From Pyrenula massariospora (taxonomy: Eukaryota; Ascomycota; Eurotiomycetes; Pyrenulales; Pyrenulaceae), in the NCBI GenBank assembly GCA_021030905.1, contig JAGFMI010000009.1, forward strand, positions 806,001 to 870,000: a stretch of DNA of 64,000 bases, read 5' to 3'. The notes below the pieces were generated by a model. It was not told where the DNA came from, ran no database searches, and was given only the letters and a program-made list of their open reading frames with translations. The translations under genes and the position numbers were made by a program. Shown in pieces: positions 34,612 to 45,065 of this stretch (positions are counted from its first letter, which is position 1; the number at the start of each line of letters is the position of its first letter).

Positions 34612-35104
34612 ATGAAGCTCGCGATACTCCTTGCTCTGACCGCGGCAGTCTCTGCCCTCCCTTACCCGAACCCAGAAATTGATGAATTGCACGTGAGAGC
34701 GCCACCAGAGCCGGTACCTATTGACCTTGCCTGGGTCTTCCCATCTCTCGTTGGATTACACCAGCTCACATGACTCAGGATGACCAGATATACAAAAAAT
34801 CACTTCCCGAACCAGACGATGGTTTGTACAAAAAGTCTCCCCCAGAACCTGTCCGTTTGACCTTATCCAAATTATCATATCACCACAGAGCCAACTTTCT
34901 TACACCTTACAGGATGATCAGATATACAAGAAATCGCTCCCCGAACCGGACGACGGCCTCTATAAGAAGTCTTCCCCGGCGCCTGACGATGGCTTGTATA
35001 AGAAATCTGCTCCACAGCCGGTGCGTTCCGTTCGACCCTTCCAGTATCACTGGGTATTGTAACGACTAGTTAATGTTGTATAGGATGACGGCCTGTACAA
35101 ATGA
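34612..35104 (+). CDS. Secreted repeat-peptide precursor with dibasic (Kex2-type) sites
   Basis: Four exons (34612-34713, 34779-34850, 34913-35020, 35084-35104) are joined by introns of 65, 62 and 63 bp, all GT...AG and all phase 0, giving exactly 100 residues. The signal peptide is MKLAILLALTAAVSA, then a short acidic leader ending APPEP. Next come five 12-residue units: DDQIYKKSLPEP, DDGLYKKSPPEP, DDQIYKKSLPEP, DDGLYKKSSPAP, DDGLYKKSAPQP, and a final DDGLYK. Cleavage at KK in the secretory pathway and trimming would release Tyr-ended decapeptides such as SLPEPDDGLY. This is the architecture of Kex2-processed repeat proteins, which include precursors of ustiloxin-type cyclic peptides and secreted signals. 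No UstYa-type gene lies in the window. There are no Cys or Trp residues, unlike alpha-pheromone precursors. The mature product and role are unknown. Confidence 0.85.
34779..35101 (+). repeat. Tandem 12-residue coding repeats interrupted by introns
   Basis: Units begin at 34779, 34815, 34913, 34949, 34985 and 35084, each starting with a GAT or GAC Asp codon pair. Exons 2 and 3 start with the same two-unit block, differing almost only at silent sites. Confidence 0.9.
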
Positions 35105-36256
35105 GATGCTCACTCGATGGATTATCCCCTTGAGGAGCAGGATGACTCTTAGTAGGGCGATGGTGTGTACGGCCAGCGAGGGAGAGTAGTTGGACACAAC
35201 GTTTGCAATTGGTTTGCGGGACTGCTTGTTTATAATCCCTCATCGAAAAGTATCACGTATTGCACATACCGCAAAACCTTTGCATTACTCAATCTTACAT
35301 AACACTTCTATATGTCTCATTTTCTCCCTAGCACTTGCAAAGCTACATCTAACCTCTCATTCTACCCCAATATACACGTCGCGCCTCTTCCCTCCACAAG
35401 CCAGCCCGAGTCCGTCCACCTTTTTCGCGCCTCCAGATTCCAGCGGTCCCCTCACAAGAACGAACCATAAACAAATCAGCATCTTCAAACACCCCAACAT
35501 TTCCAGCTCTACCACCAGATTCCCCTACTCTTTACACTTCTAACTCCCACCACTTACACATGCTATACTCCCTCTCTCAGCTCAACTCGCCTCACCATCC
35601 CAAACCCAACCCAACCCAGTCGTAACTTGCGAAATATCTACCCAGCTTCATTCTGCAAATCATCAACAAACCACCTCACAACGTCCCAACAAGCTCCCAA
35701 ACCAAGATATGCCCCCATCAAACCTACTTGCGCGACACCAAGCGAGCCGTATATCCAGCGTGCCCCACCCCGTCCCATAGCCCCCGAAGCGATTGCTCAG
35801 TTCGCGCATAGCACTTCTCTATATTTCTCACCTTACAACCTTACTGCCTACTTATGACCTCTTTGTTAAAATTCAATTCGGTTCCTAAGCATCGACCCCG
35901 TGACTAAAGATCGCATTTCGCCCTTAAGATCAAGGTTCAGAAGAAAGGCTCTAATATTAGAGATAACTCTGTCAACGAAAACAGGACATCGTGGAGATCA
36001 CGCGAAGTCGCTGCAATTAAGCGACATAGCTTTTAACGAACGACATGTGAGACAAGATCTGACCCGAAATTGCACCGCCAGCGCGGCACAAATTGATCCG
36101 TGCTGATACTCCTTCCCATCTGGAGCCATCCTAAATACATTAGATTACCACCATCTGACTACTCGTCTTCGCATTGCTCAGCCTAGCTCCCTCGCTTATC
36201 TTGACCATATCCTCGAATTTTCTCTTGGTCTCCTCAATCCCGCTTTCGCGGATCTT
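35105..36256. other. C-rich intergenic stretch
   Basis: Plus-strand sequence from about 35300 to 35870 is C/A-rich with ORFs of 70-120 codons lacking any motif or plausible splicing. I do not call a gene. The minus frame from 36256 to about 36131 continues the small secreted protein frame past its stop. Confidence 0.35.
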
Positions 36257-36679
36257 CTATTCTGACTCGCGCTTTTCATCCATGGTCGAAACCCAGTGAT
36301 CAATGACGGGACCAGATTGGCGGTTTTTGTGAGGCTGTGCGTCATTTTTAGCTACTGGGAATTCGTTCCAGGAGTCCAATTTCTGGTTATTGTTGATACG
36401 ATGTTCATCGCTGCTAATTATCTCAGTCTCTCTATCATTGTCGCCATTGCTGTCTCTGACTTGGACCGGGTCGTCAACATCGACATTGCGCTTCAGAAAA
36501 TTCGAGAACTTATTCAGGAAGACTGGAGGTTGAACGTAGGCCTCTGGGAGGTGGGACCGGACATTGTTGGAATCTTCATGCTGAATTGAGGCATTTTTCA
36601 AAGGAGAGGCAGTGGTACCAAGGATCGAGCAGCAGAGAAGAGAAAGGATGAGGGGAAGTTGGATCAGAGTTGAAGTCAT
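36257..36679 (-). CDS. Small putative secreted protein
   Basis: The ATG at 36677-36679 starts 140 residues. The first 25 (MTSTLIQLPLILSLLCCSIL then GTTAS) form a clear signal peptide. The mature part is hydrophilic, rich in Asp, Asn and Glu, with LKR and EKR dibasic sites but no cysteine pairs, so it is not a classical Cys-rich effector. The TAG stop is followed in frame by about 40 more coding-like codons (KIRESGIEETKRKF and on) before the next stop near 36131, so the original protein may have been longer. It faces away from the repeat-peptide gene 1.1 kb off. Function unknown. Confidence 0.5.
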   Translation of the reverse strand: MTSTLIQLPLILSLLCCSILGTTASPLKNASIQHEDSNNVRSHLPEAYVQPPVFLNKFSNFLKRNVDVDDPVQVRDSNGDNDRETEIISSDEHRINNNQKLDSWNEFPVAKNDAQPHKNRQSGPVIDHWVSTMDEKRESE

Positions 36680-38080
36680 TTTAGGTTGGTTTCTTTGTAA
36701 GACGAAATCGAGGATAAAGATGAAATAGGACGACAGGGAGGAAGACGTGAACGATTAAAGAGAAAGAGGTGTTTTATAACCCTCTTCATCTTCCTCACCC
36801 CCAAACGAGAATATTTGGAATTGTACGAATCGTGAGATAAAGTATCCTTTGTTTGCTTCCATGACGTCTCTCCCTTGCGTCAGTGACGCACGTCGCCGAG
36901 CATCGATAGAAGCATAGTTCCAATGGCCCTATCTTGGGGATCGTGGCAGGGTTTTCAGCCACAGATGTGACTGGCACAGAAGAATTCTGAACACGTAAGG
37001 ATTGATAGAATATCAGTGGGTTAAGTGCAGCACTACAAAGCCGACTGTTCGACGATCTTCTCGGTAGCAAATATTCAAAATCTCATCAAGCCATAGAATT
37101 TGTCTAGACAGGCGCTTTTGTTCGGTTGTCTCGAATTTTGAAATCCTGAGAGGCGCAGGGCCAAATGAGCTGGTTGGATTATGGTTGCCGCTCACCGACG
37201 ACTACTTGAATATAGACGGGAGGAGGCTTGAGGTCGGGATGGCATCCTCGGTTTGTCTGTGCAACAGTATGCAGGCTAGAGCCTGGATTTGGGTAATAAC
37301 GTCATGTTATTAAATTCTTCCAAGTTGGGATGTTTGCCTCTAGTGTGTAATACAGCATCACCGCTGGAAAGCACCTAACCGAACATGGATTCCAAATTTT
37401 GGCCGGAGAAATGATCTACCGACATCCAGCTGTCTCTCCGTCTTTCTTGCTGTCTCGCCACTAACAAGGTGGCTACCTACGAAATAGCTCCAGTCTCACG
37501 ATTGAATCCGCCTTCGAAGGTGGTCCTTCGGCTAAGAAATTATATCCTGAAAACCATTTGCGAGCCGCCCGCGGTCCTAGAATCACAAATCTCAAGATTC
37601 TTCGGCGGCGAATACCCCGGATATATCATCTTCACCTCATATTATGTTGATTGTAAATGCGGAGAAAGGAGAGATCCTCGTGAGAGGGCCACCAGATGCG
37701 GTGGTGTGTGACGCAGCTTTAACAGTCTTGGTATCGCGCTAAAATTAATCGTTAAGATCGAGGTGTTTCCGGATAAACGTTGAAGTTTTATGACTTTAAA
37801 GATTTTTAGGTGTGCATTCGGTATGCCTGTGTACGGTGCAGGGAATGACGTTAGGTATGGTAGCACGATCTCGAGGCTGCGCCCGACTTCGACAGACTTC
37901 GCCTGACCTTATCAATGAACCAATTATTCTTTGTCTCTAGCCGCCACGTTTATTTCAGCTGCTCAGCCTGATCATGCCCTCTATCCGGTATCCTAAAGGA
38001 CCGAGTCTTCTACTCTCCGCTTGCGCATTCCGTCATCTTCGTTGTCGCATTAATTGATTCATCTGCTGATCGCCGGTATT
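36680..38080. other. Intergenic
   Basis: No gene is supported. Short ORFs at 36795-37195 (minus) and 37469-37711 (plus) have no motif. Confidence 0.4.
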
Positions 38081-40694
38081 ATGGCACCAACAGTGACGGC
38101 GAACTCGTCCTCTCCCAGCATCACTGGCGCGCAGGTGGCAAGTGACTCGACCGACTTCGTCAACACCATAGGCACAGCTATAGGGCCACTTCTCACATTG
38201 TTTGGGGAACAGGCCACTAAGCAGTTTCTCTCGATGTCTATGGGATGGGAAGACAACATTCTGCTCGCCACGGGTCCGATTGGCATTCTCACCTGTACGG
38301 TCAGTGCCATCCGCATCGGGGGTTATCGGAAGCTCCAAGCATTTATCGGACGGTATGTCCACGGTTATACCGTATAGCTATGCGTTACTTACCTGCCTCT
38401 AGGGCTCGAGAAAGCCGAGCCGCTGCAGAACAAGAGTTTCTGTCGTCGACTTCTCAGGAAACCTGCGAGCTTTGGAGTGGCCGTGAAATCGTTCGTTTGC
38501 CTGGAAAACCCAGTGAACATGGTATGAAACAACTCGTAATAGTGGGAAGAACCACCGCGCCAGGTACAGACAAGTCTGCAGACGAGTCGGAATTCCACTA
38601 TTCCGATGTTTTAGACCTTGCAAAAGCCAAAGAATACCTCAAGGTTGATCCGAATGATAAGGAGTTTGAGAAATATGCTATGGACGCCCCGAATCTTGCA
38701 CTCAATGTCCGAGATGCCATCATCAGTGCAAAAGAGTTAAGGATTTGGGCAATGGTCGGGATCCTACTCCAAATGTTCACTCTATTATATCCTGGCTTGG
38801 CAACTTACTACTCTCCTTGGAAATGGCAGCAAAAAGGTGTTGCTATACCGAAATACGCATACGGTAGCTTTCTCGCTGGCAGTATTGCTATCATAATTGG
38901 CATGTTCCTCTGTGGCCACGTCGTTGAAGGCTCAACAAGAGAATTTACATGTACGCTCAAGAAGAACAGCACGACTGCGCTCGGAGTACAACAAGTTCTG
39001 TGTTTGCAGATGGCTTCCACCGTTGGCTCTCAGCGCTTTCCGTCATACGCGATTCTTAACAGCTCTAAGGACAAGCGTATCCGTGTTTCTCGTCTAAATG
39101 ATACCGAAGAGTATTTCGAGTAAGTGACCGTACCTTCGGTTGGACTGTGGTATACTTGCTGTCAATACTCATGCGGACCAGGGTGCTGTCTACATTTGGT
39201 GCATTCCTCGCTTTCTCGGGCTTCATAGTTCAGTTTGTGGGCTTAAGTGCTCTGCACTGGTCTGCAACAATACTTGTGCTTGGAGTAAGTCTCATTATGA
39301 CGGCCCTGAGAGCATGGGTCCGGAGAGGTCTGGCGAGCGACCCTACGGCCATTTCGATTCCGGAGAATTTCGAACTTGTCTGGCTCGCACTACGTATGGT
39401 AGAGAATGATTGGCAAGACTTTTTGCCATCAGAGAAACACGGCATACTGTCACCAGAAGCTGGTGGACAAAAATCACGGCACCCTCTATCCCGATTATTA
39501 GCCCGCGATAAGACTTTGGTGCCTGAGCCTCGACCTCTTGATCCTTGGCGAGACTGCTGGTGGGGCGTTTTAACGGGTAACCTCGAACAACGTGGCACAT
39601 ATATGTCATGCGGTTTTGCTAAGAACTACTTTCAGCAACTGAATCAGCATTCTAATACAAAATTTGTACTTGGATTCACGCCTTCTAACCTTACAGCGCA
39701 GAGTCCTTGCTTTAAAGCCATCGTAGATTTAGTCTCAATTTCTCCAAACATACCTCTCGGGGGTTATATTAAGGTTGCCTCGCGACTGGCAGCCGCTATA
39801 GTAGAGGTTACAAAGATTCTTTCTTCGGATGGTTTGGTTCGTTGGAAGCAGGACCAAGCTCCTTGGATCGGCAATCACTGGCAGATCGACGTGCAGAAGA
39901 AGTTAGGAGCAAAAACCCCGTGGTTTGTTCGTATAAATGAAGGCGAGGCAACACTGATCCAGGAACTTACTGCAGGCCTTTCACTCTGGGTATATTCCTT
40001 GGTTTGTGCGAATAACTTACTGGATGTCGCGGAGGAAGGCTTATCCTCCCTGAGCCTCCAAAGTATAGCTTCAGGGGAATCCCATGACTTTCTACGGATC
40101 ATAGCCAATACAGGATTCATCAGCGTGAAAGATTTAAAAGACTGGTCTCCGAGAGGATTCACGACCGTACACAGCTACAATGGCGAACATCATGTGAGCT
40201 CGAATGGTTCGTGGACAAGGGATGGCGCAGCTTGGCCAGTGTTTGGACTGTACCATTCTGCTGCGTTTAAGTAAGAAGGTATTCCTAAGTTATCGACTGT
40301 AATTGCTAAGTGGTACCACAGAAAGCATGAGGATTATATCGATACGGGTCGTACCAGCACTAATTTTCAATTTATAAGCGAGCAGCCAAAAGCCCAAGAG
40401 AATGAAGACATTATATGGAACTACAGAGGCAAGAGGCCAATCGAAGAGGAGTGTGCTCGAGAGATTTTCTCATTGTTCATGCTTTCTATTTGTGTGAGCG
40501 TGGAACGTGTTGAAGGCAGAACGGAGCGGCGGCCTTCTGGCAGAATTTCAAACACAGTATTCGAAGCTTTGGCTCAGGCGACCGTCGACACTAAATTTCT
40601 GCCCTACCCCACCGAGGCTTTGCTGTTCATTATCCCAGCCTTCGCCCGATTTAGTCTGCTCCCGTCCGAGGAAAGAAGACAGCGGAGATTCTAG
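38081..40694 (+). CDS. Multi-TM fungal membrane protein of unknown function
   Basis: Four exons, 38081-38352, 38403-39119, 39182-40270 and 40322-40694, are joined by three introns of 50-62 bp (GTATGT...CTAG, GTAAGT...CCAG, GTAAGA...ACAG), and all junctions keep frame. The product is 816 residues. The N-terminal part (LLTLFGEQATKQFLSMSMGW, then ILLATGPIGILTCTVSAIRI) and GRARESRAAAEQEFLSSTS are typical of a large, uncharacterised ascomycete family that I recall often lying near HET or NLR genes. About four to six TM helices occur before residue 420, and a long soluble C-terminal half follows. No enzyme motif is visible. The C-terminus is the least certain part: an acidic tail in another frame (40687-40734) could belong to a different splice form. 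Confidence 0.78.
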
Positions 40695-43103
40695 TGAGAC
40701 AGACGATCTGGAGTCGCAAGATCTGCTGACATAAAACAAACTATAAAGTTATGATCCTGCGATATAGGTGCGGACGTTCGCGCTAGTCAAGAGTGATCAG
40801 CTCGGGCGGCTATCTCGCATCAAATAAGCGCCACTTGCGGCCATACAGCTGATGCTGACTTCTAAAAGCGGCTATCGGTCTCTGAGGCCTGGATAGAGGG
40901 CCTTTCTGAGGTTTAAGTGATATGGGCTCGACGGTGGCCCTGTGGTTGAATGAGGCTTTTTGCGCTAAAAGGACATGGGCTTCGCAAATAATGCGAACGG
41001 CGGCAACACCTCTGCAATTTTTCATATTGGAGGGATCACGGTACCTCAGGAGCAGCTTAAGCAAATATTCCAGGTAGAACATCGCAAAATTCGAGACGGG
41101 TGGATGCTCTCCATGGTTTTGAAGCCGAAATGCCTCTGATTCTGTGCGCCACGGGTAGAAATTCATTACACCTGGAAATCTGTCCCCTTGCTCATTGTGC
41201 GTACCCGATAAGCGTCTCTCTTATTAAATTGCTCGCTGTGCCATTGCTCGTGCTGCTACCCTCACTCGTTGTAGCCTTTTCAACAGGAGTGCCCGCGGAG
41301 CCATACCGCCAGCTGAACGCCGAGCTGTAAATCGCTCTCGAAATCGCCTGTCCGATTCCGCCACAGCAGACTTGCTCAAGTCATTTCTAACGTGGAGTCT
41401 AGACCGAAACAGACTTGCACTGAAAAGCTTGTTATATCTAGGGCAGGGCTCTTTCCCTTCGGAAATCTTGAACTAAAGACAAATCTAATTTGTAGCTTGG
41501 GAGCAAAGAAGATGAAGGTGAGCTTCATTTTTGAATCCGTTAATAAGAGCACAACATAACGGGAGTATCGGCAATACTTCTCGCTAACATGTGCGTTGCT
41601 TTTCAACGTGAGGCATGTATTCATAGCGCGGCAGAAGTAGCAAAATACACAGGCTCTTTCTTGTTTTCACTTTGATGAGTGCTGCCTCCGTAACAGGCAA
41701 CCTACTTCCACATTAGGCGAGCAACTACGTCGGACACCTCATCTTGACCTTTACGGACGCTTCTCCCAAAGTCTAATTCGTTTTTTGGAATGGGGATACA
41801 GCGTTGAGCTATTCCTTCCTAAACGAAGGGAAAAATAAGTGCTCACATCGACGGTTGGAACCAAAGGTGAGAGACGCGTTCTTGGCATAAATACCACCAG
41901 AGAACAGTGTTATATGCTCGCTACAGGCAAGTTTGACAGCAGAGAGTCTTGAGTGTGGAGCTATTTATGACTACAGTTAGCTCTGAGTCTCATCCCCTGC
42001 AGATCTTAATATCAACGCCTCGCACTTCTCATGGGATAAATTAAATCAGATGGAGAGTCAAGGCATAGACCCGTATGGAGTTCGTCTGATCCAAGTAAGC
42101 GGTCCAGAACCGCCTACTCTCTACAAGTCTCCTTCAAACCCCAATCTTCACCCCAGCCCCAAAACAATCCAACACCGACCTCTCCCACCCCAGCGTCGGC
42201 AGAACCACCCTCCAATACCGTGATCCAACCAGACATTCTACATCTTCCGCTCATCCCGCCACCACAGTACCCCCGACACCTCCCACACCGGCACTGCTTC
42301 TCAACCCACGACCTCCCCACCCTCAGCGTGCCGCAGGAACTCCACCGGTCGACCTTGAATTCCGGACCCTCGACAGCACCGGCAAATCGCCTGCGCACTT
42401 TCTAAAGAATGAAAAATAGTCAAGCAAAATCCACTCAAAGCACACCCATACACGGTCCGTTTGGGGAGCCGGGCCGTGTGCAACGGGATACGTGACCACG
42501 CCATCCCTACGAGTTTTGGCGGATAACGTGACGCCTGGTCCGTAGCGTTTGTTGTTGGATGATTGTACATACGCAGTGTGGGCCATACCATGCTGGGCAA
42601 GCAATACTCAGGCATTTCGCCGATCGAGGTTTACGTGGACTCGTTCGCCGGGGCTGGATGCGTGGCTAGGCTTTCTGATGTCGGGTAATGGGTGAGCGTT
42701 CTTCTTGGTTCTAAGAGATGGGTGCGATTGGTGTTAGTATTAGTGAATGATTTAAATTGAACAGTAAGAGAAGGTGAGTAGCTGGTGCACCGCACGCGAG
42801 GATGGGTGGGCGTAAGGCGGCATCACCCTGGCGCTTGAAGAGGGTGAACCTCAGCGCTGTATTTGTAAGATCGTGGCTTCATTGCTGGACACTCAACGGT
42901 TGCTGCTGGTTTCCCTGATCGAGGGCGCTGATGAATGTCGGTGCCGGATGAGCTTGGGGTGGAACAGCAGTGGCTAGAAACTAGTACCCTCTCTACTGTT
43001 GATAGGTACTTGACTGTTTCTTAAGTAACAACTATTTTAGTAATTCGTAGATATTCATAATACATTACAAGACCGCATCCCGTTTGTAGTCATTCCCACT
43101 CAT
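40695..43103. other. Gene-poor stretch of about 2.4 kb
   Basis: Overlapping ORFs at 42114-42615 on both strands are Pro- or Gly-rich artefacts of a C-rich tract, or very old relics. I see no supported gene, RNA or element. Confidence 0.4.
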
Positions 43104-43670
43104 TCATTCAATCTCAATCCCCTCCTCCCTCAAACCCCCCGTCGCAACCCGTCCAAACACCCCCTCCGCATCCTCCCCATACCCCTCCTCCCAAAACATC
43201 CCAGAGCACCCCCTCCCCTCCCTCATAGCCCTCACCACCTCCCCATCCATAACATCATCGATGTAGCACGGCCCAACGAGCACAAACCGCGCCCCCCTCG
43301 GTCTCAAGACGAACGGCATCTTGGCCCCGCCGAGGATCGCAAGCACTTCGCCGTCGTCGGACGCGGAGGGACCGAGGCCGAGATGGCCGTTGGAGGTGAG
43401 GAAGATGCGCCGGCCGCGGCATACTGTGGTGGCGACGCGGAGAAATCCCTGTGGTCTAACGGTTTTATAGGTGAAGCGCGCATGATTTCGTGTTGAATTG
43501 AGGTTTCCGGTGTTTATTGAGGTGGCTTGTTCACTTCCTCTCGAAGTCGCATTGTCAGTCTCGGGTGAGCCTTTCTCGTTCTCTTCGAGTGGAGAGGTCA
43601 TCACACGATCATGTGAAACGATTTTGTCTGCGTCTAGTGATATACGCAATTCGGGAGGCAGTTTCGGCAC
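43104..43670 (-). pseudogene. C-terminal fragment of a HET-domain gene
   Basis: The frame carries the end typical of many HET proteins: RRIFLTSNGHLGLGPSASDD, a Gly-Asp/Glu-type EVLAILGGAKMPFVLRPRG, and ARFVLVGPCYIDDVMDGEVV. The HET domain itself and a start are missing; nothing upstream restores them. It is a truncated relic. Its last 300 bases are G-rich on the coding strand, as in intact genes here. Confidence 0.7.
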
Positions 43671-44389
43671 CGTGAGTCTTTACAGATGGGTTGAATGGCT
43701 TTGTCATTGTAGTACGATCTGGCTCATGGCTGTCGATATTAAAGCCTTACAATCATCAACCTTGGTTCTTGGATTGATGATTAATATAACAAATTTCTTA
43801 CTTTGATATAAGGCTCAACGTGCTTGTTCTCAGACTCCCACAGTTTTAGTCGTCTCTTGCCGCCAGTCGATCATAGTTTCCAGTTTTAAACGCCGTTTCG
43901 TAAACCTCGATATTGGTCATTAATCCAGCTATGCTTGTCTTGAATCCACAATATCAGTGTAATCCTCTGCGTTTTCTCTCGCTCGTTGAAACAGGCTGGC
44001 TGTCTGTTTCAGGCTGTTCTCTACAGGCCGCGCTACATCATCGGTAACGACTGAATCTTTCTGAATAATTCAGTTATAGCCTGGGCCCATCTCGAGAAGC
44101 GTAGCCGCAGAACGTCCAGCTCTGTCTGATAGTGTTGTGGTGCGTAGGGTTAGCTGAATATAATAAAGGACAACCGCAACGAACGAACAACAGCAAGAAC
44201 ACATCATAGCAAACAGAACATATGGAACACATCTCAAATCAACAAGTGTGTCATTGTCTATGTGATGGCTAGTCGTCCACGAAGGACATGTATAGAACTA
44301 CTCTACTAACCCTATTTGGCAGAGTTGCCTTGCTAGACGTGACCGGAAACCCCATGACAATACGAAAGTCACCCTCTAGGGCTTAACTT

Positions 44390-44478
44390 ATACGGATGTA
44401 GTCGAAATAGTCAACGCAGTCGGTGAAGAGACTAGCAAAGCTGACAGCTCTAATGACTAGGCCGGCGGCTTCCGCCAT
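44390..44478 (-). pseudogene. N-terminal relic of a HeLo (prion-inhibition and propagation) gene
   Basis: From an ATG at 44476-44478 the minus strand reads MAEAAGLVIRAVSFASLFTD and on to a Tyr-Phe-Asp-Tyr motif, the start of the HeLo domain of HET-S-type incompatibility proteins. Only this short part is recognisable. It is a broken fossil lying between HET relics. Confidence 0.55.
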
Positions 44479-44602
44479 ACAGAGATCTTGAAAATAACAT
44501 AATGTTGTAGGAAAAGGTGTTCCAAATACGAGATTTCCGAGGACGAGCACGTATGCCAAGACGAGTAAAAGGTACTCCGAACTCACTTCCCAACCGGGAC
44601 TG

Positions 44603-44666
44603 GGTGAGCGCCGCTCTACGCTCACCAGTTGGTACCCTGGTCGCGCGAGCTGTGGTGAGCGCTCAC
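44603..44666. repeat. Cluster of GGTGAGCG inverted repeats
   Basis: GGTGAGCG (44603-44610) pairs with CGCTCACC (44619-44626) around an 8-base loop, and GTGAGCGCTCAC (44655-44666) is a perfect 12-bp palindrome of the same half-site. Confidence 0.65.
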
Positions 44667-45065
44667 GCTTGGTCATGGTCGAATCAGCGCCTGCTGCTTA
44701 GGTTCATCTGATTGGGGGCCGCAACGGGGACTATGGCTTCCCCAGCTCTATCCTGGCCCAGGACCGATTGTAACAGCAGCGTAAACTATCGCCCTTCAAT
44801 TAAACTACTGCTTGTAAAGACTGTCCTAACGTTAAACACTTATTACCGCCCATTTCACCACACGATGATGGAAGATGGAACACGGGTCTATCGTCCCTTG
44901 CCGCTGTGTCCCTCTTAACTGTACCCCTTTCTTAGGTGATGCTAGCCGTCCGGGCCACTAGCTTATACGCGACGAAACACCTCTCAACGGTATCCTCTTG
45001 ACTCGACCTTAAGCCGTACCCATAAGCTTGACTTTCTACATGGGCGATGACTTCTCCAATCTTGC

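Larger units (their letters stand above)
43671..45065. other. Relic-bearing spacer
   Basis: Apart from the HeLo relic and a cluster of short inverted repeats near 44603-44666, I see no gene. Confidence 0.4.

Noticed and set aside
34612-35104. Alpha-pheromone precursor
   Set aside because: The repeat layout with dibasic sites fits, but fungal alpha-pheromones of this lineage carry Cys, Trp and a QPC-type core, all absent here.
40687-40737. Acidic tail in another frame as the true C-terminus of the membrane protein
   Set aside because: It would need a further splice or frame change for which I see no sites.
31000-42000. Ustiloxin-type cluster partners near the repeat-peptide gene
   Set aside because: I looked for UstYa-like HxxHC motifs, tyrosinase, methyltransferase and peptidase genes and saw none, so a cyclic-peptide cluster is not supported within the window.
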